A program made the translations under genes and the position numbers. From Pelosinus fermentans DSM 17108 (GTDB lineage: Bacteria; Bacillota; Negativicutes; DSM-13327), in assembly GCF_000271485.2 (NCBI RefSeq), contig NZ_AKVN02000001.1, positions 2,939,501 through 3,003,500 of the forward strand: 64,000 bases of DNA, in the 5' to 3' direction. Every line of letters begins with the position of its first letter. Positions within the stretch are counted from its first letter, which is position 1. The notes beneath the pieces are model-generated. The model had not been told where the DNA came from and ran no database searches. It worked only from the letters and a program-made list of their open reading frames with translations. Positions 32,675-42,496 of this stretch are shown here, piece after piece.

Positions 32675-33895
32675 TTGACTACTATAAAACTATATCACGA
32701 AAATGCTTATACCAAAGATTTTACTGCCAACATTACTAAGATAACGTCTCTGCCTAATGCTAAATGGGCTGTAACTCTTGATCGTACTGCTTTTTATCCA
32801 ACTTCTGGCGGTCAGCCTTTTGATAAAGGCATGCTTGATGATCTACCTGTTATTGATGTGCAAGAAGATGGTGAAGATATTATTCACATCATAGAAGCAT
32901 GTCCTGTTATGGGTAAGGTAGAAGGACATATCCAATGGCAGAGACGCTTTGATCATATGCAGCAGCATAGTGGTCAACACCTTTTATCTGGCGCATTTTA
33001 TTCTGTATTACAAGCAAATACAGTTAGTTTTCACTTAGGCACTGAATCCAGCCAAATTGATTTAGATATTGAAGACATAACCCCTGAAAACCTAGTGGAA
33101 GTAGAAATATTAGCCAATCAAATTGTTTTTTCTACAAAGGCTTTACATACTCATTGGCTAAATCAGGACACGATTCATTCTTTTCCTTTACGCAAAGCAC
33201 CTGCAAAAGATTTTGCTGAAATTCGTTTAGTCGAAATCGCTGATTTTGACTATTCAGCTTGCTGTGGCACTCATGTCACTAATACAGGTGAAATTGGATT
33301 GATTAAAATACGCAATTGGGAGCGGAAGAATAATGGAGTGCGAATCGATTTTATGTGTGGTTGGCGTGCCCTTGGAGATTATCAACAAAAAAATTCAATC
33401 CTTCAACAAGTATCAAATCGTCTGTCGCTCCCTGCCTCTGGGATTCTCCAAGGAATCGAAAAACAGTTATTAAAGACAGAAGAGATCAGTAAAGAATTGA
33501 TCAGCGTAAAACAAGAATTTTATCGTAATCTTGCTACTACTCTATCCCAGCAGGGAGAAATCATTGGTCATAACAAGCTGATTGTTCATACCCTTACCAA
33601 TATTACTCCTAATGAAATCAACAATATTGCCAAAGAGCTAGTTAACAAGCCCCATACGATTGCCTGTATTGGTGGAATCAATGCAGATGAAACAAAGGTT
33701 CATCTTATCTTTTCAGCCTCACCGGATGTTCCCCTCTCTATGAACCACGAATTAAAGAATATCTTGCCTCTTATTGATGGCAAAGGTGGTGGCAGCGCAC
33801 AATCTGCTCAAGGAGGCGGCAGTAATGTTGATCAACTACCTACTGCGCTTACCTTGGCAGCAGATCATATCAAAGAACAATTATACCTTCTATAA
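32675..33895 (+). CDS. AlaX-type alanyl-tRNA editing protein with DHHA1 domain
   Basis: A 406-residue stand-alone homologue of the AlaRS editing half. It hydrolyses Ser- or Gly-tRNA(Ala). The tRNA-edit domain has the zinc-binding motif QQHSGQHLLSGAF (HxxxH) and YSACCGTHV (CxxxH). The C-terminal ~150 residues are a DHHA1-like domain ending in GKGGGSAQSAQGGG, the typical glycine-rich tail. This is the long AlaX form. Start is a TTG with GGAGG eight bases before it. Single gene; divergent from the L,D-transpeptidase gene. Confidence 0.92.
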   Translation: MTTIKLYHENAYTKDFTANITKITSLPNAKWAVTLDRTAFYPTSGGQPFDKGMLDDLPVIDVQEDGEDIIHIIEACPVMGKVEGHIQWQRRFDHMQQHSGQHLLSGAFYSVLQANTVSFHLGTESSQIDLDIEDITPENLVEVEILANQIVFSTKALHTHWLNQDTIHSFPLRKAPAKDFAEIRLVEIADFDYSACCGTHVTNTGEIGLIKIRNWERKNNGVRIDFMCGWRALGDYQQKNSILQQVSNRLSLPASGILQGIEKQLLKTEEISKELISVKQEFYRNLATTLSQQGEIIGHNKLIVHTLTNITPNEINNIAKELVNKPHTIACIGGINADETKVHLIFSASPDVPLSMNHELKNILPLIDGKGGGSAQSAQGGGSNVDQLPTALTLAADHIKEQLYLL

Positions 33896-33950
33896 AAAAC
33901 AGCCCTAGCTTGTACAACCTTTGCAGGTCACAAACTAGAGCTGTTTTTTT
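33896..33950. terminator. Bidirectional terminator, AlaX / 3D-domain genes
   Basis: AACAGCcCTAG pairs with CTAGaGCTGTT around a roughly 26-nt spacer, with A6 on the left and T7 on the right. It ends both convergent genes. Confidence 0.8.
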
Positions 33951-34677
33951 AATTCAGCACATATACTTTTACTTTTTGAATGCCATAATCAAGAGCATCT
34001 TGACGATCATCAAAGACTAAATCAATACGATTTCCTTTAATGGCACTTCCTTGATCTTCTGCAACAGCTTCACCATAACCTTCAATCCATAACTTCGTTC
34101 CCATGGGAATTACTCGTGGATCTACAGCTGCTACTCCTGAGCGCACCTTGCTTCCTACATAAGTCTTAGTATCCCATTTACCATTGTCTAATGTCCCTGG
34201 TGCATACGCTGTGGCTGTCATATTTAGAACCTTTTTATAATTCTGCGGAGCCGCTGTTAAAGAATCGCTTTCATTAACAGCTTTAGGAGCTATAATCTGA
34301 TTATTAAAGAATGTAGCAATCGCTGTTAATTCTTTTTCATAAGGAGCTACTCTGCTTATAATCTGTTGCCCCATTTGCTCACGCAAAGCATTTTGAACCG
34401 TTTGATTTACGTTAACTTGTTCTAATATATTACTGCCAGTGTTGATTTGGTTAGACTGATTTACAGCAGTTTTCGCCAATGTCTCAATTACCTGTTGCTT
34501 ATTGCCTTGTTCCCATTGATCTTTCAATACTAATAATTGTTGTATTCGATCGACGTTGGCCTGCTGCGCTGCGATTTGCGCCAATTGGTCATTTAATGAT
34601 GCGGCATGGGCAGGCACTATGGGAGAAAAAAACTGAACTACCACAACTGCTGCAATACTCGCAATTATTTTTTTCAT
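33949..34677 (-). CDS. Secreted 3D-domain protein (putative lytic transglycosylase)
   Basis: A 242-residue secreted protein: signal peptide (MKKIIASIAAVVVVQFF, then PAHA), a helical Gln/Asn-rich region (about 28-125, QIAAQQANVDRIQQLL) and a C-terminal 3D domain (about 150-242: LNMTATAYAPG, then AAVDPRVIPMGTKLWIEGYG, AEDQGSAIKGNRIDLVF). The last two blocks closely resemble those of the 3D protein at 31024, so the two are paralogues with different N-terminal targeting regions. No riboswitch precedes this copy. AAAGGGG lies before the ATG. Confidence 0.9.
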   Translation of the reverse strand: MKKIIASIAAVVVVQFFSPIVPAHAASLNDQLAQIAAQQANVDRIQQLLVLKDQWEQGNKQQVIETLAKTAVNQSNQINTGSNILEQVNVNQTVQNALREQMGQQIISRVAPYEKELTAIATFFNNQIIAPKAVNESDSLTAAPQNYKKVLNMTATAYAPGTLDNGKWDTKTYVGSKVRSGVAAVDPRVIPMGTKLWIEGYGEAVAEDQGSAIKGNRIDLVFDDRQDALDYGIQKVKVYVLN

Positions 34678-34776
34678 TTGTAATCCCCTTTCGAAAATGC
34701 ATACATGGGTAAATCCTATCTATATGTCATTTTACCATACAGTTTACATAATTAGTAACGGTAATTACTACCTAAT

Positions 34777-34810
34777 AAAAAAGAAGCGGCTTATAAACCG
34801 CTTCTTTTTC
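34777..34810 (-). terminator. Terminator of the M20 amidohydrolase gene
   Basis: AAGAAGCGG / CCGCTTCTT hairpin with a T-run on the minus strand. Confidence 0.87.
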
Positions 34811-34836
34811 TAACTTTTATTCTACTTTTAATACCT

Positions 34837-36066
34837 TTACTTTGCTAGTTGAAATAAGGTTTCGGTCAGCACATCAATTCCGGACATGATTTCATCGATT
34901 GCAGTATGCTCTTCGCCATTGTGGCTAACGCCATTTTGCGACGGAACAAAAATCATTCCAGCAGGTGCCAGGTGCGATAGATTCATCGCATCATGCCCAG
35001 CTTGACTATGTATAACTTGATGAGGCACCTTCTTTTCCATGCATACTTTTTTAACAAGACTTATGATATCTTTATTCATGTTTACTGGCTTTTCTGCAGA
35101 CAGCAACATGATAGAGACCCCTATTTCCTGCCCTTCTGCGATGGTACTAATGGCATCCTTAATATCCTGCAAACATTCAATAATACTTTCATGATTGACA
35201 CCACGAATATCTACCCACATTTCTACCACGCCAGGAATCACATTGATAGACCCAGGGTGTACGTTGAGCATCCCTACGGTAGCTACTGTACCGTATTTTG
35301 ATTGTTCTGCGCCAATTTCGTGTATTGCCAGTACAATCATAGACGCGCTGACTAATGCATCTCGTCTTTCTTCCATAGGGGTAGAACCGGAATGCGCAGC
35401 CACCCCTTCTACTCTAATTTTAAGTCGTGTCGGAGCAGCAATTGCTTCCACAATACCAATCGTTTTTTGTTCCTTTTCTAAAACTCGTCCTTGCTCAATA
35501 TGAAGTTCAACAAAGGCTTTTATTTCCTCCGCCTGCCTTGCAGCCTCGCCAATACGCTCTATATCGAGATGGTTTTGCGCTATTGCCTCTGCAAAGCTTA
35601 ATCCCGATTGATCTTTGGCTTTGCTCCATTCAGAAACATTTGCTAAACCAACCATAGCTTTGCTGCCTACTGTAGCAAAGCCAAAACGGCTTGATTCTTC
35701 ACAAGCAAATATAACTAATTCTAGAGGATGGGCTAGTCCCCCTTTATCTTTTAAACGACTGATAGCTACTAAACCACCAATCACACCAGTTACGCCGTCG
35801 TATTTTCCACCCTCTGGTACGGTATCTAAATGTGATCCTGTAATCACAGCCGGCAGTGAATCATCCCTACCTTCTAGTCGTCCAATTATATTCCCAATCT
35901 GATCCATTCTGATCTTAAGACCAACCTGCTCCATCAAACTGATTACATACTTCTGTGCCTCTACAGCGGTTTCTGTAAAGGCTAAGCGCGTTATGCCCCG
36001 TGACCCTTTACCAAAATGGGCAATCTTCTCTATTTCATTCATTACCCATTCTTTATTTCTGTCCAT
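34837..36066 (-). CDS. M20-family amidohydrolase (N-carbamoyl-L-amino acid hydrolase/allantoate amidohydrolase type)
   Basis: A 409-residue hydantoinase/carbamoylase-family zinc enzyme. Metal-binding and catalytic motifs: TGSHLDTVPEGGKYDGVTG, FACEESSRFG (paired glutamates), ELHIEQGRVLE and the C-terminal histidine in HSQAGHDAMN with SHNGEEHT. It hydrolyses the N-carbamoyl group of amino acids or ureido compounds; which one is not decidable here. The frame starts at 36072 next to AAGGGGCG. The ATG at 36066 has proper spacing and is preferred. Single gene with terminator. Confidence 0.9.
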   Translation of the reverse strand: MDRNKEWVMNEIEKIAHFGKGSRGITRLAFTETAVEAQKYVISLMEQVGLKIRMDQIGNIIGRLEGRDDSLPAVITGSHLDTVPEGGKYDGVTGVIGGLVAISRLKDKGGLAHPLELVIFACEESSRFGFATVGSKAMVGLANVSEWSKAKDQSGLSFAEAIAQNHLDIERIGEAARQAEEIKAFVELHIEQGRVLEKEQKTIGIVEAIAAPTRLKIRVEGVAAHSGSTPMEERRDALVSASMIVLAIHEIGAEQSKYGTVATVGMLNVHPGSINVIPGVVEMWVDIRGVNHESIIECLQDIKDAISTIAEGQEIGVSIMLLSAEKPVNMNKDIISLVKKVCMEKKVPHQVIHSQAGHDAMNLSHLAPAGMIFVPSQNGVSHNGEEHTAIDEIMSGIDVLTETLFQLAK

Positions 36067-36231
36067 TAGCATCGCCCCTTTTTGAAGTCTCTCAGCTTTT
36101 TGTTCATAATAAACAAGTATTAGACTCTTTCTAAATTGGCTATATCGTAGGTATTTTCCTGCTTAAAAAGATATTTTCCATGGGCAAATGTCTACTTCGC
36201 CTTTGAAATGAAGTGCTTGAGCGCACCTCAC

Positions 36232-36366
36232 TTAATTATATAAGAGAGAAATGATAACGGCCAACAAGCTTGCAGCCCCCAATATACCACCAATTGTAAG
36301 GGCGGTTTTATTTAGTTTCCTCATATCCTGCCGATGATGAGCACGCTTTCCCATTCCTTTAGCCAT
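36232..36366 (-). CDS. Small single-span membrane protein
   Basis: A 44-residue frame with AAGGGGGTTAAGTG before the ATG. A basic, His-containing N-terminus (MAKGMGKRAHHRQDMRKLNK) is followed by a hydrophobic span (TIGGILGAASLLAVIISLLY). It lies 33 bp downstream of the zinc-ribbon gene on the same strand, so the two may be co-transcribed. No family recognised. Confidence 0.6.
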   Translation of the reverse strand: MAKGMGKRAHHRQDMRKLNKTALTIGGILGAASLLAVIISLLYN

Positions 36367-36399
36367 CACTTAACCCCCTTATATAATTTTATTTCTGAC

Positions 36400-36552
36400 T
36401 TACATCTTGAATTTAAATTTATTTTGACAATGCTTACAAGTGATCTCTTCACTATTTACGGCTTTACACATTGGCAATTCAATCATCAATCCACAATAGG
36501 GGCATATAATCTGTACCTCATTTTGCACCTTGCACTCTCGCTTTTTGTACAT
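36400..36552 (-). CDS. Small zinc-ribbon protein
   Basis: A 50-residue protein with two CxxC knuckles, CPYCG and CKHCQ, separated by about 22 residues. This is a classical zinc ribbon, resembling the MJ0042/FYDLN-type small ribbons. The ATG at 36552 follows GAAGGAGG with seven bases; the longer frame to 36600 lacks a site. A further lone cysteine sits in ELPMCK. Function unknown. Confidence 0.7.
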   Translation of the reverse strand: MYKKRECKVQNEVQIICPYCGLMIELPMCKAVNSEEITCKHCQNKFKFKM

Positions 36553-36666
36553 ACTAAGCCCTCCTTCATATTTTATTACATAATATGAAGAAACATGCAA
36601 AATTGTTAAATCCTAAGCGTATGATAAATATAATTCCCTATATTCAGACTATTTCCTGCTAAAATA

Positions 36667-36697
36667 AAAATCGCGGACTATAATCCGCGATTTTATT
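36667..36697 (-). terminator. Terminator of the ferritin-like gene
   Basis: AAAATCGCGGA / TCCGCGATTTT hairpin immediately downstream of the stop at 36707. Confidence 0.88.
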
Positions 36698-36706
36698 TTC
36701 GTATTG

Positions 36707-37207
36707 CTATGAAGCTAATGAATCTAATATCTTGCGTAATTTAACAACATGAGTTTGCTCTTCAGCTTTTAATGTTGTAAAGATTCTTCTAGCATCCTCA
36801 AATTTGGATTTGCTCGCTAATTCATCATAAAATAAAATAGAATCTTTTTCTGCCTGAATAGCCATTTGCAAAATCTCTGGAATCGTGGTAACTTCTGCAA
36901 TTTTAACTTCAGCATTTTCAGCGGTTGGAAAGATATGTCCATCTGCTAGTACAGTCAGGTACCGGGAAGTTTCTGCATCAAATAAATATTCATCAGAAGC
37001 TGCCTCTTTATTCTCGTTTACCTTAGCAAAAATTTTTGTAAATGTTTCAAAATGAATAATTTCTTCGTTTTTCAATAGACAGAATAAATCCTTATGAGCA
37101 TCTTCTGTTGCCCTTTCAAAAGCTTGTTGGTAAAAATCACGCCCTCTTTCTTCTATTGCCATCGCAATTCGTAATCCTTCTAGATCACTAAATAATTTTA
37201 CGTCCAT
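36707..37207 (-). CDS. Ferritin-like diiron protein (rubrerythrin-like, no rubredoxin domain)
   Basis: A 166-residue four-helix-bundle protein. Carboxylate/histidine ligands recur in the ferritin pattern: AIEERGRDFYQQ, NEEIIHFETF, AIQAEKDSILFYDE and AEEQTHVVKL (ExxH at both pair positions). No CxxC rubredoxin domain follows, so it is the erythrin-like half only. Likely role is peroxide or oxygen detoxification, or iron handling. AGGGGGTAACGAA precedes the ATG. It is divergent from thiol peroxidase, with a PerR/Fur-type box between them. Confidence 0.88.
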   Translation of the reverse strand: MDVKLFSDLEGLRIAMAIEERGRDFYQQAFERATEDAHKDLFCLLKNEEIIHFETFTKIFAKVNENKEAASDEYLFDAETSRYLTVLADGHIFPTAENAEVKIAEVTTIPEILQMAIQAEKDSILFYDELASKSKFEDARRIFTTLKAEEQTHVVKLRKILDSLAS

Positions 37208-37340
37208 TTCGTTACCCCCTAAATAAAAATACAGCTTATCCTAAGTTCATTATTTCCACAATATAAAAAAAATTCCTGCAAAACTATAAGAAATACCCCG
37301 CTTATTCTCGTATGTCAATTATAAAAATTTAAAACTTATT

Positions 37341-37355
37341 TAATAATAATTATCA
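37341..37355. promoter_or_regulatory. PerR/Fur-type operator upstream of tpx
   Basis: The minus strand reads TGATAATTATTATTA, which matches the PerR consensus TTATAATnATTATAA at 12 of 14 positions. It lies 66 bp before tpx and 134 bp before the divergent ferritin-like gene, both peroxide-related. Confidence 0.6.
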
Positions 37356-37420
37356 TTTACATTTTACCTGACACATGTTACCATATAATTATATATTACA
37401 TGTACAAGGAGGAATCCCAA

Positions 37421-37933
37421 ATGACTAAACGTAATAATGTTGTAAAATTTGGTGGTAATCCAGTCACACTAATAGGCACAGAAATTAAAGTTGGTGATAA
37501 AGCTCCTGATTTTACAGTGTTGAATCCTGATTTATCTTCTCTATCTCTTAAGGATACACAAGGTCAGGTACGAGTTATTAGTGTTGTACCTTCCATTGAT
37601 ACATCCGTTTGTGATATACAAACTCGCTGGTTCAATGAAGAGGCTGCGAAAATTGATGGCTTAACCGTGTTATCCATCAGCGTCGATTTACCCTTTGCCT
37701 TAAAGAAATATTGTGCAGCTCAAGGTATTGATACCATTAAAACTCTTTCTGACCATAGGGAGCTTGATTTCGGACTAAAATATGGATTTGTCATTGAAGA
37801 ATTACGCCTTTTATCCCGTGGAACTGTTGTGATTGATAAAGATGATATTGTACGACATGTAGAATATGTTGCTAATATAGGTGACCAGCCCCATTATGAT
37901 CAAGTAATGGCTGTTGTAAAACAATATTTATAA
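37421..37933 (+). CDS. tpx: Thiol peroxidase Tpx
   Basis: A 170-residue atypical 2-Cys peroxiredoxin. The peroxidatic cysteine is in PSIDTSVCDIQTRWFN and the resolving cysteine in LKKYCAAQGI, the Tpx spacing. It reduces hydroperoxides using thioredoxin. The ATG at 37421 follows AAGGAGG with eight bases; the frame extends to 37400 without a site. A PerR-like box lies in its promoter region. Confidence 0.95.
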   Translation: MTKRNNVVKFGGNPVTLIGTEIKVGDKAPDFTVLNPDLSSLSLKDTQGQVRVISVVPSIDTSVCDIQTRWFNEEAAKIDGLTVLSISVDLPFALKKYCAAQGIDTIKTLSDHRELDFGLKYGFVIEELRLLSRGTVVIDKDDIVRHVEYVANIGDQPHYDQVMAVVKQYL

Positions 37934-37950
37934 TAATATCCAGGCTCACT

Positions 37951-37986
37951 AAAAAATTCCCTTATCAATTTGATAAGGGAATTTTT
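37951..37986. terminator. Bidirectional terminator, tpx / glutamine synthetase
   Basis: AAATTCCCTTATCA / TGATAAGGGAATTT with A- and T-runs on both sides, between convergent genes. Confidence 0.87.
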
Positions 37987-38010
37987 GATATAAAGAAAGA
38001 CATTACACCA

Positions 38011-39912
38011 TTAGATGATATTGCGTTTGTATTTTGCATATGCAATTTTCAGCTCTTCTACTTTACCGTACATTTCAATCTGAAGAGCCGATGCAGTATC
38101 ATAATCACCTGCTGCCACAGCATCATTTACTCGCGTAAAAATGGATTTTTGTGCAACAGTATCTTTAGCCAATTCTAAGCGCAAAGAATTTACCTTATCC
38201 CATAAATATAGATCATAGTCTACGGCACTGTCAGCATCATGCAAAGGCTTAGCTGCTTTTACGATAGCAAGATTTTCAGGAATAATTCTCTTCAGTAATT
38301 CCGTCGACCAGCGAATTAATGCCCCTGCTACGAAAGCATCCAAAATTTCTTGACGAAGAATATTTCCGGCTTTAATAACTTCTGTTTTCGCAGGAAACTT
38401 CTTTAAGTTTTCCATGTTTTCCCAGACAGTTGCTGGAGGTTTACCAAATAAACGATTCCGCTCATCTTCTTCATAATCTTCAAAAACATCATGCTCACTG
38501 CGATAAGCGCGATCTGTTTCAAGATAAAAGCCAGGAGTTCCTGCTTCTTTCGATAATTCAGCTAATATTTCTTTTGTATTCTTGCCAGATGCAACAACAG
38601 CTTTAACACCATCAAGCATACTCAAATAGATTGCTGATAACGCAACATACGTATTCGTATATGGGTTAGCTGCGCGAACTTCAAAACGAGTCGCTAATGG
38701 ATTGTTAACATCCCGCACAAGTCCAGCAAGAATTGTCCGGTTACGGGAAGGTATCTCTGGAGTATGTCCAAGAGAAGTTACAATGCAAACTGGTGCTTCA
38801 AAACCTGGTTTCAAACGATTCAAGGCATCATTCGTAGCAGTAATAAATGGGTTAATCGCCTCATAATTTTTCAATAATCCCATAAGAGAGCCATAACCAA
38901 CAGCACTCATAAAGTCTTCTTTCATATTGGTAGGAGCAAATAGATTAATGAGTTTTCCTGATTTCATTTTAGCTGCAAAACCAACATGCGTATGTTCACC
39001 ATTACCAGCAACACCAATAATTGGTTTCGCTTTAAAAGTGACCTCAAGACCATTGGCTCTAAATACTTCTTTTACTACAATACGAGCTTGCAGTTCATTG
39101 TCTGCAGCTTGCAGGGCATCAGCAAAACGCCAGTCAATTTCCAGCTGCTCGCAAACATGAGTCAGATTACCAGCTTCATCAATGGTGGCTTTAATACCAC
39201 CAACTTCTTTATGCCCCATTTCGGTTTTTAAACCGTAATTATCCAGCATTACAATGGTTTGCTCTAACGCTGTACGCACAGAACCGCGAGTACGCTGCCA
39301 GTATTGCTCCTGCATGGTTTGGGAGGCGGAGAGTTCAGCAACCTCAGCTTTATCAACAGGAGTCTTTACCCAGAACTCAAGCTCAGTACCGGAAGTAAAA
39401 ATAATATCTTCAATTTCTTCACCATTGATATGCTCAAGACCAGCTACTTTAGGGTATTTTTTGAATAAACTAATTAGCTCACTTTTTATGTAACTGAGAC
39501 TATCAGCCAAAATTGCACGAGAATCAACACGTAAACCATTGTGAACAAGGAACGCTGGAATACGAAGGGTACCAACGGGCTTTCCCTTTACTTCATCAAT
39601 GTAATTATAATTATAATCAACAAACCAATTTACATTGGAATCAGCAGGCATATCTACTTTAGCGTTATTCAACGTAGCAATACCTGTAAGTACTACCGAT
39701 GAACCATCTGTTTGCACTGCACTGCCTTGGAAGAACTCATCCATATCTTTAAGGAATAATTCCATAGGAATCTTTTCATCAGTATCATTACCTGCAAGAT
39801 CAATACCTACTAAGGAAACAAATTTAATTTCGGAATGCTCTTTTAATAATTCAATCAACTCATTCTTACCATATTTTCCAGCCGGAATTACATAAAGCAA
39901 TTCATTTACCAT
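38011..39912 (-). CDS. Glutamine synthetase, long type-I-like form
   Basis: A 633-residue protein with the glutamine synthetase catalytic fold. Motifs include GTELEFWV (metal site), GIKATIDEAGN, GVAGNGEHTHVGF (ATP/metal loop) and FEVRAANPYTNTYVALSAIY. It is longer than the 440-470 residue GlnA because of a C-terminal helical extension of about 150 residues (from roughly KKFPAKTEVIKAGN). Long forms of this type occur in clostridia and Negativicutes. The frame opens at a GTG (39921) fused to the GAGGTG site, so the ATG at 39912 is used. It is 240 bp downstream of type III glutamine synthetase. No GlnR or TnrA site was recognised. Confidence 0.88.
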   Translation of the reverse strand: MVNELLYVIPAGKYGKNELIELLKEHSEIKFVSLVGIDLAGNDTDEKIPMELFLKDMDEFFQGSAVQTDGSSVVLTGIATLNNAKVDMPADSNVNWFVDYNYNYIDEVKGKPVGTLRIPAFLVHNGLRVDSRAILADSLSYIKSELISLFKKYPKVAGLEHINGEEIEDIIFTSGTELEFWVKTPVDKAEVAELSASQTMQEQYWQRTRGSVRTALEQTIVMLDNYGLKTEMGHKEVGGIKATIDEAGNLTHVCEQLEIDWRFADALQAADNELQARIVVKEVFRANGLEVTFKAKPIIGVAGNGEHTHVGFAAKMKSGKLINLFAPTNMKEDFMSAVGYGSLMGLLKNYEAINPFITATNDALNRLKPGFEAPVCIVTSLGHTPEIPSRNRTILAGLVRDVNNPLATRFEVRAANPYTNTYVALSAIYLSMLDGVKAVVASGKNTKEILAELSKEAGTPGFYLETDRAYRSEHDVFEDYEEDERNRLFGKPPATVWENMENLKKFPAKTEVIKAGNILRQEILDAFVAGALIRWSTELLKRIIPENLAIVKAAKPLHDADSAVDYDLYLWDKVNSLRLELAKDTVAQKSIFTRVNDAVAAGDYDTASALQIEMYGKVEELKIAYAKYKRNII

Positions 39913-40117
39913 TTCAATCACCTCTTAAATATTATAAATATAATTGTACTTTGCTATACCTATGATAGATTCTAAAGTAATTATATCCTCCTTATTGAAA
40001 ACTTTTTCTTTATTTAATCTATTATACTATTAATAGTAAAAATTACAAAGATTATACTGATGAATATTTTATATAATGATTTACCTCAACAAACTCTCAG
40101 ATCTGAATGCACAAAAT

Positions 40118-40150
40118 TAAAAGCCTGGCTGCGTAAGCCAGGCTTTTAAT
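40118..40150 (-). terminator. Terminator of glnN
   Basis: AAAAGCCTGGC / GCCAGGCTTTT hairpin right after the stop at 40160. Confidence 0.87.
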
Positions 40151-40159
40151 TTATATATA

Positions 40160-42253
40160 TTATATATTGAATAATAGATCCCCGTAAGTTGGCATTGGCC
40201 ATACATCTTTGTCTACCAGAGTCTCAAGTGTATCAACAACTTCTCGTAGAGCTGCCATTTTTTCAAATACATCAAATCGGAATAATGATGCTTGGTCATA
40301 AGTGTCTCCATGAGCATTTGAAGCCTTCTCTACAGTTTCTTCAAGAACAGCAATATGTTTCTTTAATGATGCTGTCAACGAAGATACTTCTGTTAGCAAT
40401 TCAGTTTGAGCTGTCAAATCCACTGTTACACCTGTAGCTTTAATTGTATTTATTGAAACCGCAATGTTTGTGGCGAACTTGATAACAGAAGGAAGTATTT
40501 GTCTCTTAGCCATTTCTATCATTGTTAAAGCTTCAACGTTAATCGTTTTGATATAATTTTCAAGAGCAATTTCATAACGGGACTCCATTTCAACTTTGCT
40601 CAATACAGCATGTTTTTCCATGACTGCTATGTTCTTTTCAGAAATAAGAGCTTTAATGGATTCTACTGTAGTTCTTAAATTTAAAAGTCCTCTCTTTTCA
40701 GCTTCAACAACCCATTCATCTGAATATCCATTGCCATTAAATACCACTCTTTTATGATTGGTAACATATTCAGTAATAATTGTTTTTACTTCGGCACTTG
40801 CATCTGCAGCATTTTCTAATCGATCTGCAACTTCGTTTAGCACTTCCGCCACAATCGTATTTAAGGTTATATTGGGTTCAGCGATAGAAGCTGAAGATGG
40901 ACACATTCTAAATTCAAACTTATTGCCAGTGAACGCAAATGGGGAAGTTCTGTTTCTGTCTGTTGCATCTTTGGGTAACGGCGGCAGTGTAGTAACACCG
41001 ATTTCCATATTACCACCATTTTTAGAGCTTGTGGCTCCACCATTTTCAATCTGCTCTAAAATATCCTGTAATTGCTCTCCTAGGAATATTGATATGATAG
41101 CTGGAGGAGCTTCGTTCGCACCTAGTCTATGATCATTTCCTGGATTTGCAGCTGATACTCTTAATAAATCGGCATATACATCAACAGCCTTGATAACAGA
41201 GCATAAGAATACAAGAAATTGCTGATTGTCATGAGGAGTACGACCCGGCTCCAATAAATTCACTCCATCGTCGGTTCCCATAGACCAGTTATTATGTTTA
41301 CCCGAACCATTAATGCCAGCAAACGGCTTTTCGTGCAATAAACATACAAGATCATGTCGTAAAGCAACCTTCTTCATAATATCCATAGTAAGCTGGTTGT
41401 GATCTGTTGCTATATTTGTAGTCGTAAATATTGGAGCTAACTCATGTTGCGCAGGAGCAACTTCGTTATGTTTCGACTTGGCTGCAATTCCAAGTTTCCA
41501 AAGTTCTTCATCCAGTTCCTTCATATAGGCAGATATTTTTTCTTTAATTGAACCGAAATAGTGATCTTCTAATTCTTGCCCCTTTGGAGGTTTCGCACCA
41601 AAAAGTGTTCTTCCTGTAAATATTAAGTCTTTTCTTTTTTCATATGTTTTCTTATCAATAATAAAGTATTCTTGCTCTGGTCCAACAGTTGTAATAACTC
41701 GATTCGTTGTTGTATTTCCAAGAGCTCTTAATACACGTAATGCTTGCTTACCTAAGGCTTCCATTGAGCGCAATAACGGAGTTTTTTTATCTAAAGCCTC
41801 TCCAGTATAAGAGCAAAAGGCTGTTGGTATACATAATGAATTGTCTTTTACAAATGCAGGTGATGTGCAATCCCACGCAGTATATCCTCTGGCTTCAAAC
41901 GTAGCTCTAAGACCACCGGATGGGAATGAAGAAGCATCTGGTTCTCCCTTAATTAATTCTTTTCCCGAAAACTCCATGATCGCTTTACCATCAGAAGTTG
42001 GCGATATGAATGCATCATGTTTTTCAGCAGTAATACCTGTCATTGGTTGGAACCAATGAGTGAAATGGGTTGCACCTTTTTCAAGAGCCCAGTCTTTCAT
42101 CGCATTAGCTACTACATCTGCCACTACTGGATCTAAAGGAAGTCCCTCTTCAATTGTCTTCTTTAAAGCTTTATATGTGGCTTTAGGAAGACTCTCCTTC
42201 ATAACTGCATCATTAAATACGTTTGAACCGAAAATTTGACCTAAGTTGCTCAT
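40160..42253 (-). CDS. glnN: Glutamine synthetase type III
   Basis: A 697-residue GSIII. Type-specific signatures: [20 protein letters not shown] near residue 80, [45 protein letters not shown] and [22 protein letters not shown] is a dodecamer unrelated in detail to GSI and common in Bacteroidetes, Clostridia and Negativicutes, often induced by nitrogen limitation. AGAGGGG precedes the ATG. A terminator separates it from the long GS gene, so the two synthetases may be regulated differently. Confidence 0.96.
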   Translation of the reverse strand: MSNLGQIFGSNVFNDAVMKESLPKATYKALKKTIEEGLPLDPVVADVVANAMKDWALEKGATHFTHWFQPMTGITAEKHDAFISPTSDGKAIMEFSGKELIKGEPDASSFPSGGLRATFEARGYTAWDCTSPAFVKDNSLCIPTAFCSYTGEALDKKTPLLRSMEALGKQALRVLRALGNTTTNRVITTVGPEQEYFIIDKKTYEKRKDLIFTGRTLFGAKPPKGQELEDHYFGSIKEKISAYMKELDEELWKLGIAAKSKHNEVAPAQHELAPIFTTTNIATDHNQLTMDIMKKVALRHDLVCLLHEKPFAGINGSGKHNNWSMGTDDGVNLLEPGRTPHDNQQFLVFLCSVIKAVDVYADLLRVSAANPGNDHRLGANEAPPAIISIFLGEQLQDILEQIENGGATSSKNGGNMEIGVTTLPPLPKDATDRNRTSPFAFTGNKFEFRMCPSSASIAEPNITLNTIVAEVLNEVADRLENAADASAEVKTIITEYVTNHKRVVFNGNGYSDEWVVEAEKRGLLNLRTTVESIKALISEKNIAVMEKHAVLSKVEMESRYEIALENYIKTINVEALTMIEMAKRQILPSVIKFATNIAVSINTIKATGVTVDLTAQTELLTEVSSLTASLKKHIAVLEETVEKASNAHGDTYDQASLFRFDVFEKMAALREVVDTLETLVDKDVWPMPTYGDLLFNI

Positions 42254-42375
42254 CTACAAAAACCCCTCTCAATTTTTCATATCGCATTACTGATTATTTC
42301 TAAATAAAACTTGCATTATAACCTGCTAAAAAGATGACAGATTGAATATTTTTTTATTGCAGCAGCATATTTGCT

Positions 42376-42418
42376 GCAAAAAAAAACAGACCCCTCCACT
42401 TGTTCAGTGGTAGGAGTC
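42376..42418 (-). terminator. Terminator of the kamA-atoDA block
   Basis: GACTCCTACCACT / AGTGGAGGGGTC hairpin, with a G-U pair and a bulge, followed by TGTTTTTTTTT on the minus strand, about 80 bp after the atoA-like stop. Confidence 0.8.
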
Positions 42419-42496
42419 ATCGTTGACTCATAATTTTCATTTATATTAATATTATAGCACAAAAATGATTTTTGTCTAGCTATAAAATCGTCATCT

